A DNA stretch of 8,845 nt from Actinomycetota bacterium (GTDB lineage: Bacteria > Actinomycetota > CADDZG01 > WHSQ01). Shown here one piece after another: positions 6,094-8,845 of the stretch; positions within the stretch are counted from its first letter, which is position 1, and every line of letters begins with the position of its first letter. The notes under the pieces are model-generated. The model ran no database searches. It was not told the DNA's origin and was given only the letters and a program-made list of their open reading frames with translations. The DNA lies in assembly GCA_019348445.1 (NCBI GenBank), contig JAHWJK010000046.1:1-8845 (forward strand), written 5' to 3'. Both the position numbers and the translations under genes were made by a program.

Positions 6094-7002
6094 ATCGAGA
6101 CGCGCAACCTCGGGCGTTCGTTCGGCGCGGTTCGCGCGCTCGACGGCTTCGATGTCTCGCTGCCGTACGGCCAGGTAGTGGGTCTCGTAGGCCCGAACGG
6201 CGCCGGAAAGACAACCTTGCTCTTGGTTCTCGCGGGGTTGTTGGCGCCGGATCGCGGAGGTGCAGCCGTTGGTGGTTGTGATCCCCTGACACAACCTCAG
6301 GAAGTTCACCGGATCGTCGGTTGGATGCCGGACTTCTTCGGTGTTTACGACGACCTGACGCTGCGCGAATACCTCGAGTTGTTCGGCGCGATGTTCCACT
6401 TGAGGCGCGATGAAACGAAGACTCGTACTGCCGAGTTGCTCGAGCTCGTAGGTCTGGCGAGGAAAGCCGACCTCAAGGTCCATACGCTCTCCCGCGGTCA
6501 GAAGCAACGCCTCGGGTTCGCGCGCGCTCTCGTACACAGGCCGAAAGTCCTCCTTCTGGATGAGCCGGCGAGCGGGCTCGATCCACGTGCGCGTATCGAT
6601 CTTCGTGATCTCGTTCGCCGTCAGGCCGACGAGGGCGCATGCGTGATGGTTTCGTCGCACATCCTGCAGGAGCTTGAAGAGATGGCGGACGTCATCGTCT
6701 TCGTAGAAGCGGGACGCTGCACCGGCATCTATCAGATCGGCGAGTTGCCGACGGGTGGCGGTGCGCGGCGCTGGCGACTGCGCGCGCTCGATCTCGGTGC
6801 TCTTCAACAAGCTGCGTACGCCGTCGGCACGACTTTCGAAGTGATGTCCGACGGCAGCATCGTTGTCGAACTCAACGACGAGCGCGCGGTCGCGGACCTC
6901 GTCACGCGACTGGTCGCAGAAGGCGTCGCTCCGACCGCGATCGTCCCGGAGGGCGCCGGTCTCGAGGGCGCGTTCCTTCAACTGGGAGCGGCCGAGCGAT
7001 GA
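6094..7002 (+). CDS. ABC-2 type transporter ATP-binding protein (start codon uncertain)
   Basis: This is a nucleotide-binding subunit expected to pair as a dimer with the downstream permease. Numbered from ATC at 6094 (302 residues), it shows the N-terminal strand and A-loop region ETRNLGRSFGAVRAL (2-16), Walker A GPNGAGKTT (33-41), signature LSRGQKQRLGFARAL (132-146), Walker B VLLLDEPASGLDP (152-164) and the H-loop SSH with His189. The position normally held by the Q-loop Gln is Asp80 (GWMPDFFGVYDD). A C-terminal extension of about 80 residues with regulatory-domain character follows. No ATG, GTG or TTG exists between the in-frame TGA at 6061 and GTG 6178. That GTG would place Walker A at residue 5 and remove the first strands, so it is unlikely. 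ATC at 6094, a frameshift, or a sequence error are the options. The gene begins just after purN and overlaps the permease by 4 bp. Confidence 0.85.
   Translation: METRNLGRSFGAVRALDGFDVSLPYGQVVGLVGPNGAGKTTLLLVLAGLLAPDRGGAAVGGCDPLTQPQEVHRIVGWMPDFFGVYDDLTLREYLELFGAMFHLRRDETKTRTAELLELVGLARKADLKVHTLSRGQKQRLGFARALVHRPKVLLLDEPASGLDPRARIDLRDLVRRQADEGACVMVSSHILQELEEMADVIVFVEAGRCTGIYQIGELPTGGGARRWRLRALDLGALQQAAYAVGTTFEVMSDGSIVVELNDERAVADLVTRLVAEGVAPTAIVPEGAGLEGAFLQLGAAER
6984..6988 (+). promoter_or_regulatory. Ribosome binding site of the ABC permease
   Basis: GGGAG lies ten bases before the ATG at 6999, inside the end of the ATPase gene. Together with the ATGA overlap it suggests coupled translation of the two transporter subunits. 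Confidence 0.4.
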
Positions 7003-7943
7003 CGGCTTTGATCATGAGCGAGCTCCGGCAGCGCATGAGGGGCAAACGATGGTGGATCCTCCTCGGGATCTGGTTCGCGGTGCTGCTGGGCCTCATCGTT
7101 CTGATCCGCCAAGCGCTCGTTAGCACGAGTCCCGATCACGATCTCGAGGTCGGCGTCGTCATGTTCGCCTCGCTGGCGCTTCTCGTACTGGCGCTGGCGT
7201 GCCTGGTCGTCCCGGCATTGACCGCGACCAGCATCAACGGTGAGCGGGATCGCGGAACGCTCGCCATCCTTCAGGCGACCGCGCTCCGCCCGTGGGAGAT
7301 CGTTGCCGCGAAGTTCATCGCGGCTCTCGTGACGACTGCGGCATTCCTTGCGGCGACGATCCCGATCGCGTTGTGGGCGATCGCGGAGGGTGGCGTCAGC
7401 CTCGGCAAAGCGGCCGCTGTTTACCTCACGTTGTTCGGTGTATCGGCGGTGTTGTTGGCGGGAGCTATGGGTGCGTCGGCGATCGTGCGGCGACCGGCTC
7501 TATCGGCGGTCCTCGCGTATGGGTTCGTGTTCTTCCTGACGATCGGAACCCTGATCCTCTACGGGATAACGATGACTACCGTCGATTACGACTTCGACGG
7601 CAGCCCACCCGATTACGGCGTTCGCTGGTTGGTGCTGGCCCCGAATCCATTCGTCGTACTCGCCGATGCGGCACCGGCTTCACCCGACGACCAGGACGAC
7701 GATCCCCTCGCCGGGATGCGTTACTCGATCAGACAGGCGCGAGACCCGCAGAGCTATCAGATCCAGAGCTTCGATCCGCAGACGGGCGAGCCGATCTTCG
7801 AGGAGGAGCCCGAGCCGCCTCCACCCGTGTGGCCGTACGGACTGGCCATCGAGGCGGGGTTCGCGGCGTTCGCGTTCTACGTCGCGACTCAGCGCCTAGG
7901 CGTACCCGCGAAAAAACTTCCACGTGGCGAGCGGATCGCGTAG
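6999..7943 (+). CDS. ABC-2 type transporter permease
   Basis: This is the membrane subunit of a probable exporter, 314 residues. Six likely spans lie at about 18-37, 52-74, 107-129, 137-163, 167-191 and 280-299. A basic N terminus (RQRMRGKRWW) and basic C terminus (PAKKLPRGER) place both ends inside. NGERDRGTLAILQATALRPW (80-99) after the second span is the conserved ABC-2 coupling segment contacting the ATPase. Between spans 5 and 6 is a polar region of about 88 residues, including a conserved-looking LAPNPFVVLAD (212-222), the acidic DDQDDDPL, and EEEPEPPPPVWP (268-279). By the positive-inside rule this region faces outward. The start overlaps the ATPase stop as ATGA. Substrate unknown; ABC-2 exporters of this type move drugs, lipids or glycans, and nothing nearby points to one of these. 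Confidence 0.88.
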   Translation: MTALIMSELRQRMRGKRWWILLGIWFAVLLGLIVLIRQALVSTSPDHDLEVGVVMFASLALLVLALACLVVPALTATSINGERDRGTLAILQATALRPWEIVAAKFIAALVTTAAFLAATIPIALWAIAEGGVSLGKAAAVYLTLFGVSAVLLAGAMGASAIVRRPALSAVLAYGFVFFLTIGTLILYGITMTTVDYDFDGSPPDYGVRWLVLAPNPFVVLADAAPASPDDQDDDPLAGMRYSIRQARDPQSYQIQSFDPQTGEPIFEEEPEPPPPVWPYGLAIEAGFAAFAFYVATQRLGVPAKKLPRGERIA

Positions 7944-7955
7944 GTCGCACACAAC

Positions 7956-7961
7956 TAGGAT
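7956..7961 (+). promoter_or_regulatory. Leaderless -10 box of purH
   Basis: TAGGAT is followed by GCGCGC and then GTG (7968). This is the standard actinobacterial leaderless layout, with a -10 box 6-7 nt before the start codon and no Shine-Dalgarno. It lies in the 24-bp gap after the permease, so purH can be transcribed separately from the transporter genes. Confidence 0.55.
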
Positions 7962-7967
7962 GCGCGC

Positions 7968-8845
7968 GTGACCAAGCGAGCCCTTCTCAGCGTTTCCGAT
8001 AAGACGGGCATCGTCGAATTAGCGCGCGGTCTGGTCGATCTCGGATTTGAGATCGTGTCCTCGGGCGGTACGGCAACGGAGATCGCCGAGGCGGGGATAC
8101 CGGTGCAGAAAGTCAGCGACGTGACCGGCGCGCCGGAGATCCTCGGCGGCCGCGTCAAGACACTGCACCCGAAGATCCACGGCGGGATCCTCGCGGACCG
8201 GCGCAAGCAAGCCCACATCGAGGAACTCGAGAGCCAAGACATCCCGCCGATCGATCTCGTCGTGTGCAACCTCTATCCGTTCGAGCGGACCGTCGCGGAT
8301 CCCGATGTCTCCGAGGACGAGGCCGTCGAACAGATCGATATCGGTGGTCCCGCGATGGTGAGGGCGGCCGCGAAGAACTTCCACTCGGTGGCGGTCGTCG
8401 TCGATCCCGGTCGCTACGAGGCGATCCTTCAGGAGTTGAGGGACCGCGGCGAGATCTCGCTGGAGACGAGGCGTTCGCTGTCGCTGCAGGCGTTCCAGCA
8501 CACCGCCGGCTACGACGCCGCGATCTCGGCTCATCTAGCAGGGCGCGAGACGTTCCCCGACCGCCTCGTCGTTTCCGGGACGAAGGTCGCCGATCTTCGT
8601 TACGGCGAGAACCCGCACCAGTCCGCGGCGTTCTATCGGAGCGGTGGCGCGTCGGGTGGTCTGGCGGCGGCCGAGCAGCTACATGGAAAAGAGCTCAGCT
8701 ACAACAACATCCTCGATACCGATGCGGCATGGAAGCTCGTACTCGACCTCGAGGGCCCGGCCGCGGCCATCATCAAGCACTCGAATCCATGTGGTGTTGC
8801 CGAGGCTCCGACACTCGCAGAGGCCTACTCGCTGGCATTGGAATG
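7968..8845 (+). CDS. purH: Bifunctional AICAR transformylase / IMP cyclohydrolase (N-terminal part, runs off right edge)
   Basis: PurH carries out the last two steps to IMP: formylation of AICAR with 10-formyl-tetrahydrofolate, then ring closure. The visible 292 residues include the whole N-terminal MGS-like cyclohydrolase domain: ALLSVSDKTGIVELARGL (5-22), SSGGTATEIAEAG (31-43), GRVKTLHPKIHGGIL (61-75), CNLYPFE (100-106) and IDIGGPAMVRAAAKN (123-137). The transformylase domain begins with RYGENPHQ (211-218), LSYNNILDTDAAW (243-255) and KHSNPCG (270-276), where Lys270-His271 is the catalytic pair. Usual length is about 510-530 residues, so roughly 40 percent is missing to the right. The start is GTG, giving the standard N terminus (V)TKRALLSVSDKTG, supported by TAGGAT six bases upstream. 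It lies 24 bp after the permease stop. Confidence 0.97.
   Translation, partial: MTKRALLSVSDKTGIVELARGLVDLGFEIVSSGGTATEIAEAGIPVQKVSDVTGAPEILGGRVKTLHPKIHGGILADRRKQAHIEELESQDIPPIDLVVCNLYPFERTVADPDVSEDEAVEQIDIGGPAMVRAAAKNFHSVAVVVDPGRYEAILQELRDRGEISLETRRSLSLQAFQHTAGYDAAISAHLAGRETFPDRLVVSGTKVADLRYGENPHQSAAFYRSGGASGGLAAAEQLHGKELSYNNILDTDAAWKLVLDLEGPAAAIIKHSNPCGVAEAPTLAEAYSLALE

Noticed and set aside
5980..6981. Minus-strand open frame of 333 codons opposite the ABC ATPase
   Set aside because: No recognisable motif, and the plus strand has every ABC signature motif in order.
8019..8534. Minus-strand open frame of 171 codons opposite purH
   Set aside because: Shadow of the PurH cyclohydrolase domain, which is unmistakable on the plus strand.
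1..8845. CRISPR array, tRNA, rRNA, insertion sequence, attachment site, riboswitch or U-tract terminator hairpin
   Set aside because: I looked on both strands for regularly spaced repeats, terminal inverted repeats, transposase motifs and GC hairpins followed by T runs, and saw none. Intergenic space is too short for a riboswitch.

Overview
This GC-rich window looks like a chromosomal piece of an actinomycete-type bacterium (phylum Actinomycetota), probably an uncultured lineage rather than a classic Streptomyces or Mycobacterium. The evidence is the order sucC-sucD ... purN ... purH, a known Actinomycetota neighbourhood; a free-standing IcmB/MutB-type B12-binding mutase subunit; and several genes whose -10 box (TANNNT) lies 6-7 nt before the start codon, the signature of leaderless actinobacterial transcripts. 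I see no phage, transposon, CRISPR array, tRNA or rRNA. Every stretch is genic except short gaps of 2-86 bp.

Layout. (1) Positions 1-376, minus strand: the first 125 residues of an AccD-type carboxyltransferase that runs off the left edge. (2) From an 86-bp divergent gap a plus-strand operon leaves: B12-binding acyl-CoA mutase small subunit, sucC, sucD and a cytoplasmic esterase-D-family hydrolase. The gap after the first gene is 9 bp; the next two junctions overlap (TGATG and ATGA). (3) A composite membrane protein on the minus strand (3961-5400) converges on the esterase, with 2 bp between the stop codons. (4) From a second divergent gap (5401-5471) purN reads rightward, followed closely by an ABC-2 ATPase and its permease. 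(5) purH begins with its own leaderless promoter and runs off the right edge.

How the genes fit together. The left half is organised around succinyl-CoA. A cobalamin mutase subunit of the kind that makes succinyl-CoA from methylmalonyl-CoA is co-transcribed with the ligase that converts succinyl-CoA to succinate plus ATP or GTP, and a biotin-dependent acyl-CoA carboxylase subunit faces it. The right half is de novo purine synthesis (PurN supplies FGAR, PurH carries out the last two steps to IMP), interrupted by a two-gene ABC-2 export module.

Main oddities. Three genes do not start conventionally: accD uses TTG behind a GGAG; the mutase subunit appears to use CTG behind a perfect GGAGG; and the ABC ATPase has no ATG, GTG or TTG anywhere that would give a complete nucleotide-binding domain, its best start being an ATC or an undetected frameshift. 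I did not find a clearly new defence or mobile system. The best candidates for something undescribed are the composite membrane protein and the esterase locked into the sucCD operon.
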